This document shows, in pieces, positions 8,392-17,272 of a DNA stretch of 64,000 nucleotides (positions within the stretch are counted from its first letter, which is position 1; every line of letters starts with the position of its first letter). Location of the stretch: positions 2,275,907 through 2,339,906 of the forward strand of contig NZ_CP047202.1 in assembly GCF_030408715.1 (NCBI RefSeq), read 5' to 3'. The position numbers were made by a program, and so were the translations under genes. This stretch comes from Corynebacterium confusum (lineage in GTDB: Bacteria; Actinomycetota; Actinomycetes; Mycobacteriales; Mycobacteriaceae). A model generated the notes under the pieces. The model saw only the letters and a program-made list of their open reading frames with translations, was not told the DNA's origin and did no database searches.

Positions 8392-10175
8392 CGTGTCATC
8401 TCCTCGCATGCACCTTGGGCAAGAAGTGCCTGATAGTGCGCATTACCCAACAGCTCGTCGTGTGTACCGACCACAGCAATGCGCCCGCGTTCCATGACGA
8501 CGATTTGGACTGCCCCTCTGATCGAGGCCAGTCGGTGGGCTATCACAATCACGGTTCTGCCTTTGGCAAGCGTGGATAGGGCTTGTTGGATTTTCGATTC
8601 TGATTCCGGGTCCGCCATCGCCGTCGCCTCGTCCAGCACCAACACTGGGGCATCAACCATGAGCGCCCGGGCGATCGCGATACGGGCTGCCTGCCCGCCC
8701 GAAACGTGGGTGTCCTCCCCCAACACGGTGTCGTAACCATCTGGCAGGCTCATGATGAACTCGTCGATCTGCGCTGCCCGCGCCGCCTGCCGCACCTCTT
8801 CTAAAGTCGCCTCTGGCGCGCCAAGAGCGATGTTGTTTCGAATGGTGTCGCGAATAAGCTGTGCATCTTGCAGGACGAATGCGACCGTCGAATACAACAC
8901 GTCCTGGGAAATGTTCTTTAGATCAACCCCGCCGATGGTGATCGTGCCAGCGTCCGGGTCATCGAAGCGGGCAATCAAACTCGCCAGCGTCGACTTCCCC
9001 GCGCCCGAAGGCCCAACCAGCGCGGTCACCGTGCCTGCCGGAATGCTCAGGCTCACTTCGTCTAACGCTTGGGTCTCGTCATAGGCATACGACACACCCC
9101 GAATCTCGATATCATGACCGTGTGGTGTCTGCGGCGCATTGGGCTGAGGCAATGCCGGTAGCTCCATGACGTTCACCAGCCTCACTGCCGCAGACCCTGC
9201 GAGCTGGTACGACCAGGCGATGGTTGCGACTGCCATCAACGCTCCCGGCAGCACCAAGGCGATCAACGTGGTCGTTATCACCTCGTAGATGCTCACCCAA
9301 CCGGCGTTCATCATCAACGCGCCACCGCCAAGGTTCACGATCAACAACACCGGGATTGACACCCACGAAAATGAGGCGACCGACATCGACACCAGCGGCA
9401 TACACCAAGCCCGGTAGAACTTAGAAAACTCGTTAGCTGCATCTAAATAGGCTTTATGTGCTTGGCCGACCTTGCCGAACGCTTTCACCACTGAGATACC
9501 GGCCACGAACTCGGCCATCGTTGCCGAAACTTGGGCGAGCTTGGTGTCCATTTGCGCGGTCTTTTCGTTCATGCCGCGCATCGACATGCCATACATGCCC
9601 ACATAGATCGGGATCGTCGCGATCGACAGCAACGCGAGTCGCCAATCCACCACGAATGCATAGGCCAACAAAGCGAGCGGGGAGACGATCGCGTTCAGTT
9701 TCTCGATCGGCCCGTGCGCGATCACTGTGTGCACCGTGGCCGTATCATCCTGAATGGTCTTGCGGATCTTTCCCTCACCCTCGCGGGTAAACCACGACAG
9801 CGGAGCAGTCGACATTCGGGCGGCAATTTGCCGACGCATCTGATTACGCAACGACAGGTCAATAAAATGCGTCACGCCCAATGCAACAAAATATAAGGTC
9901 AACCGGGCCATGTATGCGCTGACGAGGAGCATCACGATCCAGTTCACCCCCGCCGGGTCCACCTGGTCTTGCATAAGTTCTCTGCCAAGCTCCACCAGAG
10001 CCACATACGGGGCAATAGCCAACACACCAGAGAGAAAAGCCAAAACCTGCGCGATAAACAGTTTGCCTTTCACCGGCTGCGATAGCTGACGGATCGCGTT
10101 CTGGCCAGCGACAGATTTTTCCTTCGCCGACCCGTACTCGTCTTCAACAACCTGATCCGTTACACTATCGTTCAC
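8388..10175 (-). CDS. ABC transporter ATPase-permease, YbtP/IrtA-like half, module 1
   Basis: 595 aa from a GTG at 10175, preceded by AAGGATG. An exporter-type membrane domain (about residues 35-320) is followed by an ATPase with Walker A GPSGAGKST, signature VSGGQAARIAIARALM and Walker B VLVLDEATAMADPESE. The D-loop is not the usual SALD: it reads AMADPESE, and the module 2 partner has AFADPDSE, suggesting one degenerate ATP site in the heterodimer (inference). There is no N-terminal siderophore-interacting flavin domain as in mycobacterial IrtA, so reduction must happen elsewhere. First gene of a five-gene operon (YbtP, YbtQ, S, T, A) behind an iron box. Confidence 0.87.
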   Translation of the reverse strand: MNDSVTDQVVEDEYGSAKEKSVAGQNAIRQLSQPVKGKLFIAQVLAFLSGVLAIAPYVALVELGRELMQDQVDPAGVNWIVMLLVSAYMARLTLYFVALGVTHFIDLSLRNQMRRQIAARMSTAPLSWFTREGEGKIRKTIQDDTATVHTVIAHGPIEKLNAIVSPLALLAYAFVVDWRLALLSIATIPIYVGMYGMSMRGMNEKTAQMDTKLAQVSATMAEFVAGISVVKAFGKVGQAHKAYLDAANEFSKFYRAWCMPLVSMSVASFSWVSIPVLLIVNLGGGALMMNAGWVSIYEVITTTLIALVLPGALMAVATIAWSYQLAGSAAVRLVNVMELPALPQPNAPQTPHGHDIEIRGVSYAYDETQALDEVSLSIPAGTVTALVGPSGAGKSTLASLIARFDDPDAGTITIGGVDLKNISQDVLYSTVAFVLQDAQLIRDTIRNNIALGAPEATLEEVRQAARAAQIDEFIMSLPDGYDTVLGEDTHVSGGQAARIAIARALMVDAPVLVLDEATAMADPESESKIQQALSTLAKGRTVIVIAHRLASIRGAVQIVVMERGRIAVVGTHDELLGNAHYQALLAQGACEEMTR

Positions 10176-10191
10176 GTAAACACCATCCTTA

Positions 10192-10210
10192 TTAAGTAAG
10201 ACTAACCTTA
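10192..10210 (-). promoter_or_regulatory. DtxR-type iron box upstream of the module 1 operon
   Basis: TTAAGTAAGACTAACCTTA agrees with the DtxR/IdeR consensus (TTAGGTTAGGCTAACCTAA) at 15 of 19 positions, including the whole CTAACCT half. It lies 17 bp upstream of the GTG start of the YbtP-like gene, where a bound repressor would block transcription. It predicts iron repression of genes 3941-10175. Confidence 0.8.
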
Positions 10211-10260
10211 CTTTATTTCTGGGAGGTGTGCCTAACCGTGCACGTCAACTGATACGAGCA

Positions 10261-10720
10261 TCACTCTTTCAGGGCCATGCTCACCTGTTCACCTGTGCGG
10301 AATACGAACCGGATCGTATCCTCGGTGACGATGGCGTGGTCGATGAGTGCGCTCCATTGTGCGGGGTGAAACTCGCTCACCGGTTCCCCTGTCAGATCAT
10401 TCAGGGTTGTGGTGATGGCGGCGTGCTTGGCGGTGTTCGCTGCGATATCTGCTTCCAGGCTTGTTTTACGTGCGAGCGTCTTACGGTAGATAGTATCGAG
10501 TTCGGTGTAGCGGGCTTGGTAGGCGTCCTGGTTGAGCGCACACCGCTGGTTTTCCGCAATCAGCGCCTCGATCTGCTCGGTCAGCTCCACGATTTTTGTT
10601 TGGCAGGCAGCGGCCTGTTCTTCCAAACGGCTCGTACCGAACATGTCGCCAAGCACCTGCGGTAGCTGGCTTTGCTGCGGACGGCGGGCGATCAGTTGAT
10701 TGAGCGCTTGCACGAAAGAA
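10261..10720 (-). pseudogene. Large serine recombinase, C-terminal remnant
   Basis: The frame is open from the IS edge at 10720 to a TGA at 10261, about 152 residues. A charged, heptad-like coiled coil (EEQAAACQTKIVELTEQIEAL, about residues 31-51, then ELDTIYRKTLARKTSLEAD) is followed by FHPAQWSALIDHAIVTEDTI and FVFRTGEQV. This is the usual C-terminal end of large serine recombinases of conjugative transposons and phages. The catalytic resolvase domain is missing because the IS3 element replaces everything upstream. The apparent GTG at 10713 is only an internal codon. It suggests the island came in on, or carried, a serine-recombinase mobile element. Confidence 0.75.
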
Positions 10721-10750
10721 TGAAGCGTCCTGGGTTTAGTTCCGCTTCTT

Positions 10751-11659
10751 TTACGGCCCCGTGTTGATGGGCTGGGTGAGATAGTACTCGGTTTCTACTT
10801 CCTGTGGGGTGGCGTAGTCCAAAGCTTCATGAAGCCGCTTGGTGTTCCACCAATGCACCCACCGCAAGGTGGCCAGTTCGACTTCTCCGACCGAAGTCCA
10901 CGGGCCTTGGGCGTGAATGAGTTCAGCCTTGTAGAGCCCGTTGACTGTTTCGGCTAGTGCATTGTCGTAAGAATCGCCGACTGTTCCCACACTCGGGCGG
11001 ATTCCGGATTCCGCTAGCGCGGTGGAATACTTCAGTGACACGTACTGGCTGCCCCGATCGCTATGGTGAATTAACTGGTTTCCATGAATTCGTCCTGCAG
11101 TCGTTAACGCATGTTCCAATGCCTCCATGGGCAGCGCATCGGTACGCATCGTCGAGCGTGTAGCAACGCCAACAATTTTTCGGCTGTAGACATCCACGAC
11201 AAACGCGGTGTAGGCGAATCCTGACAGGGTGCGAACGTAGGTAATGTCGGCAACCCAAAGCCTGCCTGGTGCCCGCGCACGGAAGTTTCGGCGCACAAGG
11301 TCCGGGCGATGATCCGGTGTCTTCGGGCTGATCGTTGTTACTGGGGTTCGCCCACGTCTGCGGCCAGAAACACCTGCTAGCTTCATCAGTCGTGCAGTCT
11401 TGTCGCGACCAATATGAAAGCCTTCACGGTTCATCGCGTGCCACATTTTGCGGATGCCGTAGACCGAGAAATTCTGCGCATGCACACGCTGTATCTCTGG
11501 GATGAGAAGGCTATCGCTTAAGGCCCTTGCGCTGGGAACACGAGTGGTGGCTTTGCGGTAGCCGCGTGAAGTAATGAATCCACGATCTGCTTGTTTAAGG
11601 ACTCGGCAGATGGCCTCGACCCCAAACTGATCTTTATACGTGTCGATGTAAGAGATCAT
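10751..11659 (-). CDS. IS3-family transposase, OrfB (DDE catalytic subunit)
   Basis: 302 aa. It has an N-terminal HTH_21-like part (KMWHAMNREGFHIGRDKTARLMK) and an rve integrase core with the DDE residues in WVADITYVRT, HHSDRGSQY and DNALAETVNGLYKAE. The ATG at 11659 overlaps the OrfA stop as ATGA and lies in the -1 frame. An OrfAB fusion by frameshifting or stop-start coupling is therefore possible. No strong A-rich slippery run is seen at the junction. All catalytic residues are present, so the copy may still be active. Confidence 0.93.
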   Translation of the reverse strand: MISYIDTYKDQFGVEAICRVLKQADRGFITSRGYRKATTRVPSARALSDSLLIPEIQRVHAQNFSVYGIRKMWHAMNREGFHIGRDKTARLMKLAGVSGRRRGRTPVTTISPKTPDHRPDLVRRNFRARAPGRLWVADITYVRTLSGFAYTAFVVDVYSRKIVGVATRSTMRTDALPMEALEHALTTAGRIHGNQLIHHSDRGSQYVSLKYSTALAESGIRPSVGTVGDSYDNALAETVNGLYKAELIHAQGPWTSVGEVELATLRWVHWWNTKRLHEALDYATPQEVETEYYLTQPINTGP

Positions 11660-11976
11660 TTGGTCGTGGGTCGGTCGAGTTCCGCTGCGAAAAAAGCCGA
11701 AGCAGCCTTAAGAATCCCGTTTGCTCGCTTCAGCTCACGGTTTTCGCGGCGCAGACGCTTGATCTCTTCTTCCATTGTTTCGCCGCCTGACGCGTCGGAG
11801 TCATCACGTACTGAAGCGCTGTCACGGTACCAAGCCCGCAACGTGTGGTGAGATACTCCAAGCAGCTCACCGACCTCCGTGTAGGCGCGTTGCAGTGAGC
11901 AAGACTCCAGGCGAACCATTTCGATGATCTGATGGACCGCCTTCTCCTTGAACTCGACGGAATACTTTCTAGGCAT
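11656..11976 (-). CDS. IS3-family transposase, OrfA (HTH subunit)
   Basis: 106 aa. An N-terminal helix-turn-helix (YSVEFKEKAVHQIIEMV through GVSHHTLRAWYRD) is followed by a leucine-zipper region (EEEIKRLRRENRELKRANGI), the normal OrfA layout for terminal-repeat binding and dimerisation. It starts at an ATG 27 bp inside the right inverted repeat and overlaps OrfB by 4 bp. Confidence 0.92.
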   Translation of the reverse strand: MPRKYSVEFKEKAVHQIIEMVRLESCSLQRAYTEVGELLGVSHHTLRAWYRDSASVRDDSDASGGETMEEEIKRLRRENRELKRANGILKAASAFFAAELDRPTTK

Positions 11977-12025
11977 AGTTCAATCCTTCCTTAGCTGAGG
12001 TAGGAACTAAACCCAGGACGCTTCA

Positions 12026-14330
12026 GTTCGCCCCCGAGGTTGACCACATAGTTGGCGACTTCACCAGCCTATCTATTCTCAGCGTGGATACCCAGTGTGC
12101 ACCATCGTTCCGGGACCGCGCTGCAGCGCTACACAGGCGCATGTTCAGCAATCTCGATCACGGCAGTGTCTCCGGCGTGTCGGTGCAGCGAATGCTTACT
12201 AAGCAACGCGGTGCTCGGGTAACCATGCCGGTGGTCTTCACGTGTGGCCTGGGCGTCGTGGAGCACCCCGAGTCAGATCAGAGTCCTTACCTGGGCGTAA
12301 TCGATCATGGCCTATCGCAGACGCCACAGGTATGGATGGACCTCCAGGTCTATGAACACGATGGTGGCCTGATGCTGAATATGGACGCGGTCGAGGCGAT
12401 CTTCCCCGACGACATGGTGGCGGAGCTTTTCACCAGCCTTACAGCCACTCTCTCGCACCTCGCAGAGTCCCCTGAACTCTGGAACGCGCCCACCAGTACC
12501 ATAGCTCCGACGACCAACGCGCCCACCGCAGATCGAATCAACGACACAGACCGGGAACTCCCCGGAGCGGATAAGAGCCTACTGGGGCTGTATCAGAAGG
12601 GACTTGCCGAGCATGGTGACAACCTCGCGGTGATAGACGCCACCACGCAATGGACATACGAGCAACTCAATGAGCAGTCGGATAAGTGGGCCCAGCTTAT
12701 TGCTGCAACTGACCCGGCGCCTGGTGATCTCGTTGGCATCATGATGGAAAAGTCCGCACAACAGATCGCAGCGGTACTAGGCGCAATGAAGGCCGGATGC
12801 GCCTACTTGCCGCTGAGCGTGGACCAACCGGTGGGGCGTAACACTTCCATCATCAACGATGCGGGTGCATCCATTGTTGCGATGGACCATCCGGACGATG
12901 ATTTCGCTGCGTTAGCCGAGCACTGCACAGTCATCACTCTGGCCGATGTCGCCCGGCATCGGCCAGGTGACCAGGCCTTAAGCGAATCGAGTCCGACACC
13001 CAGCTCGCTTGCGTACGTCATCTACACGTCTGGTACGACGGGCACTCCCAAAGGAGTAGCCATCACCCACGAGTCGGCGGTCAATACGATTGTCGATGTC
13101 AACGAACGCTTCGGGGTGACTCCGACCGACCGGATATTGGGGATTTCAGAGCTAAACTTCGATCTATCGGTATACGACATCTTCGGGATGTTCGCGCGGG
13201 GTGCTACCTTGGTGTTGCCATCTCCAGCAGACAAACGTGATCCGCAGTGCTGGGCAGATGCCGTAACTACGCACTCGGTGACGCTGTGGAACTCTGTGCC
13301 AGCACTTTTTTCGATGTACGTGGAACACCTCCGCGAACGGAGCCTCATTGGTTCCTCCGTACGGTCGGCACTACTCAGCGGAGATTGGATACCTGTAAAT
13401 ATCGCTTACCAGGTCAGCACCCTCTTCCGGGACTGCACAGTTTTCGCTGCTGGGGGTGCTACCGAGGCATCGATATGGTCAAACTGGTACGAGGTAGGCG
13501 TCGATGATGCCTCGCGTACCAGCATTCCCTATGGAACGCCGCTGGCAAATCAGCGAATGTACATCCTCGATGAGGCCCTGAACCCCCGACCCACGCATGT
13601 GCCGGGAGACCTTTACATTGCCGGACGTGGCCTGGCCATGGGGTACTGGAAGGACCCAGAGAAGACCGCAGCATCATTCATCACCCACCCCCGCACCGGC
13701 GAACGAATGTACCGCACGGGCGACAAGGCCCTCTACAATCACCTTGGTCACATCATCTTCCTGGGGCGCGAGGACGGTCAGGTTAAGGTCAACGGCTACC
13801 GCATCGAACTCGGTGAGATCGAGTCAACAGCACGAAAATTCAACGAACTCCGCGATTGCGTCGCTGTCAACGACCATGGCATTGTTCTCTACGTTGTTAC
13901 GCATGAGGGCTTTAACATGGCAGCACTCAATAACCACCTCGCCGAGTCTCTCCCTGCCTATATGCGTCCACGCGTGATATCACGCATTGATGGGCTACCA
14001 CGGTCTTGGAACGGCAAGATTGATCGCAAGAGTTTAGAAGGAAAAACCTTTGAACAACCACAAACAAGGGAACGCTCTCGTAATCACCGAGATTCGGGTA
14101 TCATTACCATCTTGCAAGAACTCCTCGGGCCCAAGGAGATCAGCATCGACGATGACTTCTTCACCATCGGTGCCGACTCGCTCACGGCCGTGCGGCTTAC
14201 TAACTCGATTCGTCGAGAAATGTCAGTAGAGATCTCCATACGTGACGTATTCAACCATCCAACGGTCCGAGAATTGTCCGACCTGATCGCCGACATCGTC
14301 GGCAGCGACGTAGAAGAAGGCGAAATTTAG
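12026..14330 (+). pseudogene. NRPS gene, 5'-truncated: end of cyclization domain, cysteine-type adenylation domain, carrier domain
   Basis: The frame is open right up to the IS edge (first residues FAPEVDHIVGDFTSLSILSVD), so the gene once continued upstream; the GTG at 12084 is an internal codon with no Shine-Dalgarno. The first ~150 residues match the C-terminal half of a heterocyclization domain (SQTPQVWMDLQVYEHDGGLMLN). Then comes an adenylation domain with YVIYTSGTTGTPKG, YRTGDKA, GREDGQVKVNGYRIELGEIE and NGKIDRK, and a carrier domain with the phosphopantetheine serine in FFTIGADSL. Read against GrsA, the specificity residues are D-L-Y-N-L-S-A-I-W, one change from the cysteine code of HMWP2/PchE as I remember it. 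The N-terminal cyclization half with the DxxxxD motif is gone, so thiazoline formation should be lost. The adenylation and carrier domains look intact. Confidence 0.88.
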
Positions 14331-14421
14331 AGTTCATGCCACACCTGTTTCACTCACCTGACAAGCCACTTGCCCCCAACCCAGTGCTACGCACAAGCAG
14401 CCTAATCTGAAAGGAAACATC

Positions 14422-15048
14422 ATGCCCAGTACTCCCCACACCACCCCGAAAGATGCAAAAGCAGGACGGCTGAACATCACCGACCTGATGAACATCGGCA
14501 TCTTCTTCGTCATCAACTTGGTAGCCGGCGTGGTCATCGCCTTCATCGGCATCACCCCCATCACCTACGTGATGATCACCAGCGTTCAGGCCCTCATCCT
14601 GGGCATCCCGATGATGCTGTTCTTGGCCAAGGTGCACAAGCCCGGCATGGTCTTCATATTCCTTCTTCTCAGCGGCCTCGCCAGCCTGCTGCTTGGTTTA
14701 GGCATATGGCCACTGCTGCTCAGCTTGGTCATGGCCGTGTTTGCCGAGTTAATTTTGCGCGCCGGCAAGTATACGAGCGCAATACACAGTGTGATCGCCT
14801 ATGCCTTTATAGCAGTGTCACCCACCGCATCATATATTCCGCTTTTCTTCACCACTCGGCGCTACATAGAGAGCAGCGGCATGCAGACCAAATATGGTGC
14901 TAGTTTCGCGGATGGCCTCACCTCTATTGGCCAGATGACTTGGCTATTCCTCATCATTGTGATAGTAACCTTCGTCTGCGGGATCCTCGGCGGGATCCTC
15001 GGCCGGCGCATCTTCACCAAGCACTTCCAGCGAGCAGGAATCGCCTGA
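14422..15048 (+). CDS. MptD/Trep_Strep-family ECF S component, module 2
   Basis: 208 aa with a good ribosome site (GAAAGGAAACATC) before the ATG. The N-terminus RLNITDLMNIGIFFVINLVAG and the C-terminal RRIFTKHFQRAG parallel the module 1 paralogue at 6008-6607. About six membrane segments. It should bind the substrate for the EcfT/EcfA pair encoded next, with a TGATG one-base overlap to EcfT. The 91 bp between the NRPS stop and this gene show no terminator, so it was probably part of the NRPS transcription unit before the IS-linked deletion. Confidence 0.85.
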   Translation: MPSTPHTTPKDAKAGRLNITDLMNIGIFFVINLVAGVVIAFIGITPITYVMITSVQALILGIPMMLFLAKVHKPGMVFIFLLLSGLASLLLGLGIWPLLLSLVMAVFAELILRAGKYTSAIHSVIAYAFIAVSPTASYIPLFFTTRRYIESSGMQTKYGASFADGLTSIGQMTWLFLIIVIVTFVCGILGGILGRRIFTKHFQRAGIA

Positions 15049-15794
15049 TGTCGCCCACTTTGCCCGGATCAGGCACGCACACAGCGGGACTCCATCTGGA
15101 CCCACGCACCACGGTGCTGGTCATCCTCGTGGTGTCCTCGGTGCTCATCTCACCGGCCGGGTCCAGTGGGGCGCTGGGCAGCACCGCCCGGTGGATGCTC
15201 ATTGCCGTTCCCGGGGCACTTTTCCTCGCCTCCGGCATGGTGGCCGCTGCACTGCGATACGCACTCACCTTCGCGGTGCTCGCCGGCTTTCCTGCGGTGG
15301 TGGTACAGGCCCTGCCCGAGCGCCACATCATCGTGGACGTGTGCGCTACGTGGTTCGCAGGGATTTCGCTCATCCTCCCTGGCATCACGTGCTGCTGGTA
15401 CCTACTACGCACCGTCTCGGCCAGCGAATTCATGGCCGCGATGCAGCGCATGCGGAGCCCCGACGCCCTGACCATCCCCACGTCCATCATGTTCCGGTTC
15501 TTCCCGACGATTCTCGAGGAATACCGCGATATCCGCACCGCCATGCAGATGCGTGGCATCTCGGGCCTGCGCAACCCGATCGCTATGCTCGAATACCGCT
15601 TTGTGCCACTGTTGGCGTCCGTTGTGAGCATCGGCAACGAGCTGGCTATGTCTGCAGTGACCCGCGGATTGGGCTCGCCTCGCCGACGAACCACGCTGTG
15701 CGAGATAGGCTTCCGCGTAGGCGACGCAATAGTCATAAGCGTGCTCGTCGTGTCCCTGATCCTACTACTGGTAAATATAGTGATGCTGCCGTGA
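15048..15794 (+). CDS. ECF transporter transmembrane scaffold (EcfT/CbiQ family), module 2
   Basis: 248 aa from the ATG at 15048, which overlaps the S-component TGA by one base; longer in-frame readings run inside the S gene and are rejected. Several hydrophobic segments are followed by the coupling-helix signatures RTAMQMRGISGL and SAVTRGLGSPRRRT, which contact the ATPases. It serves as scaffold between the S component and the double ATPase. The stop overlaps the GTG start of EcfA (GTGA). Confidence 0.88.
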   Translation: MSPTLPGSGTHTAGLHLDPRTTVLVILVVSSVLISPAGSSGALGSTARWMLIAVPGALFLASGMVAAALRYALTFAVLAGFPAVVVQALPERHIIVDVCATWFAGISLILPGITCCWYLLRTVSASEFMAAMQRMRSPDALTIPTSIMFRFFPTILEEYRDIRTAMQMRGISGLRNPIAMLEYRFVPLLASVVSIGNELAMSAVTRGLGSPRRRTTLCEIGFRVGDAIVISVLVVSLILLLVNIVMLP

Positions 15795-17269
15795 TAAAGC
15801 TGCACGATGTGTCACTATCCTATGGTCAAAACACAGCGGAGCCGGTGCTGCACCACGTAAATCTCACCGTGGCGAAGGGCGAACTAGTTCTAGTGTGTGG
15901 CGAATCAGGCTGCGGTAAGTCCAGCCTGCTACGCCTGATAAACGGCGTGGCGCACACGTTCTGCGACGCCCAGATTTCGGGGGAGGTGCTGCTGGACGAC
16001 GAAGACATCACTCATGCCCACCCACACGACATCGCCGAACGCGTAGGCTCAGTGTTCCAAAACCCCAAGTCGCAATTTTTCACGCTGGAAGTAGCCAGCG
16101 AACTCGCCTTTGGCTGCGAAAACCTCGGCGTGGCGCCCAACGAGATTCGACAGCGTATTGGGGAACTTTCCGCAGATTTCGGCATGGTTCATCTCCTCGA
16201 CCGGCACCTGTTCACACTTTCCGGCGGCCAGAAACAAAAAATAGCATGCGCTTCAGTGGCCGCGATGCACCCACAGGTACTACTACTAGACGAACCATCA
16301 TCAAATCTCGACCTCGCCGCCGTCGATGAGCTGCGCCGCATCGTCGCGCAGTGGAAGACACAGGGCCGCACCGTCCTGATCGCTGAGCATCGGCTTTCCT
16401 ACCTAGTTGACATCGTGGACCGAGTGCTGGTTATGCAGGACGGGCAGATCGCTCATGATCTCAGCGGCTCGGAGTTTCGCACCCTAGACAAGGCCGAACT
16501 GTACCGCATGGGCTTGCGCTCAGCGCAGCAGGTCCCCGAGGTGACCCGCGAGCCACGCCCTTCAAGTGGCACGATGGTGCTCAAAAAGCTACAGTTCACC
16601 TACCCCAAGGCTACAGAGCCATCCCTGAGCATCAGCCACACGGAGTTGCCGCAAGGACAAGTCATCGGCGTGGTAGGACGCAACGGGGCCGGAAAATCTA
16701 CCTTTGTGCGCGTTCTGACTGGCCTGGAATCTAAGGCCACCGGCGTGGTGGACATCAATAACCGCTCGCTCTCGGGTCCCCGGCAGCGCCTGCGCCAGTC
16801 CTATTTAGTAATGCAGGACGTAAACCACCAGCTTTTCGGGGAGAGCGTGGAGTCCGACGTAATCATCGGCACCAGTGGACCGGATGGGAAAAACGAAGCG
16901 CGCCTTACCGAGGTGCTTGGTGCACTTGATCTCGCGGACAAGCGGGCCCGGCACCCGATGTCGCTTTCGGGCGGCGAACGCCAGCGCGTGGCCATCGCCT
17001 CAGCAGTCCTAAGTGAGCGCGAGGTAATCGTCTTCGATGAACCCACCAGCGGGCTGGACCTGTGCCGCATGCACCGGGTGGCCCACCTGCTAGACGCCCT
17101 AGCCCGGCAGGGCAAGACCGTTTTGGTAGTAACCCATGACATGGAGCTGGTGGCGCGGTGCTGCGATCTTCTCCTGCGCGTGGAAAAAGGCCGCCTTACC
17201 GCCTGCGAACCGTGCGATGATCTCGCACTGGCGCGCACGGTGCGGTATCTACGCGGCCGCGACAGCTAG
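15791..17269 (+). CDS. ECF transporter double ATPase (EcfA fusion), module 2
   Basis: 492 aa from the GTG at 15791, chosen because it makes a GTGA overlap with EcfT and begins exactly at the domain start (VIKLHDVSLSYG). The open frame upstream of it is only a shadow of EcfT. Two ATPase domains: GESGCGKSS, LSGGQKQKIACASVAA, LLLDEPSSNLD; then GRNGAGKST, LSGGERQRVAIASAV, VFDEPTSGLD. Same architecture as the module 1 ATPase but clearly diverged, so the two sets are old paralogues or separate acquisitions. It ends 4 bp from the stop of the convergent YbtQ-like gene. Confidence 0.9.
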   Translation: MIKLHDVSLSYGQNTAEPVLHHVNLTVAKGELVLVCGESGCGKSSLLRLINGVAHTFCDAQISGEVLLDDEDITHAHPHDIAERVGSVFQNPKSQFFTLEVASELAFGCENLGVAPNEIRQRIGELSADFGMVHLLDRHLFTLSGGQKQKIACASVAAMHPQVLLLDEPSSNLDLAAVDELRRIVAQWKTQGRTVLIAEHRLSYLVDIVDRVLVMQDGQIAHDLSGSEFRTLDKAELYRMGLRSAQQVPEVTREPRPSSGTMVLKKLQFTYPKATEPSLSISHTELPQGQVIGVVGRNGAGKSTFVRVLTGLESKATGVVDINNRSLSGPRQRLRQSYLVMQDVNHQLFGESVESDVIIGTSGPDGKNEARLTEVLGALDLADKRARHPMSLSGGERQRVAIASAVLSEREVIVFDEPTSGLDLCRMHRVAHLLDALARQGKTVLVVTHDMELVARCCDLLLRVEKGRLTACEPCDDLALARTVRYLRGRDS

Positions 17270-17272
17270 TCC

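Larger units (their letters stand above)
10721..12025 (-). mobile_element. IS3-family insertion sequence, complete, 1305 bp
   Basis: Perfect 23-bp terminal inverted repeats at 10721-10743 and 12003-12025 (outer bases TGAAGCGTCCTGGG). They enclose orfA and orfB in the IS3 arrangement. The flanks (AGAA on the left, GTTC on the right) show no 3-4 bp target duplication, although the element itself looks intact. The left flank is a recombinase tail and the right flank is the middle of an NRPS gene, so DNA between two former insertion points has probably been deleted. Confidence 0.95.

Noticed and set aside
12084..14330. The NRPS piece as an intact stand-alone gene starting at GTG 12084
   Set aside because: The frame is open upstream to the IS edge with conserved cyclization-domain sequence, and there is no ribosome site at 12084.
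15191..15790. Long N-terminal extension of the module 2 double ATPase
   Set aside because: It is the out-of-frame shadow of EcfT. ABC homology starts exactly at the GTG at 15791, which forms a GTGA overlap.
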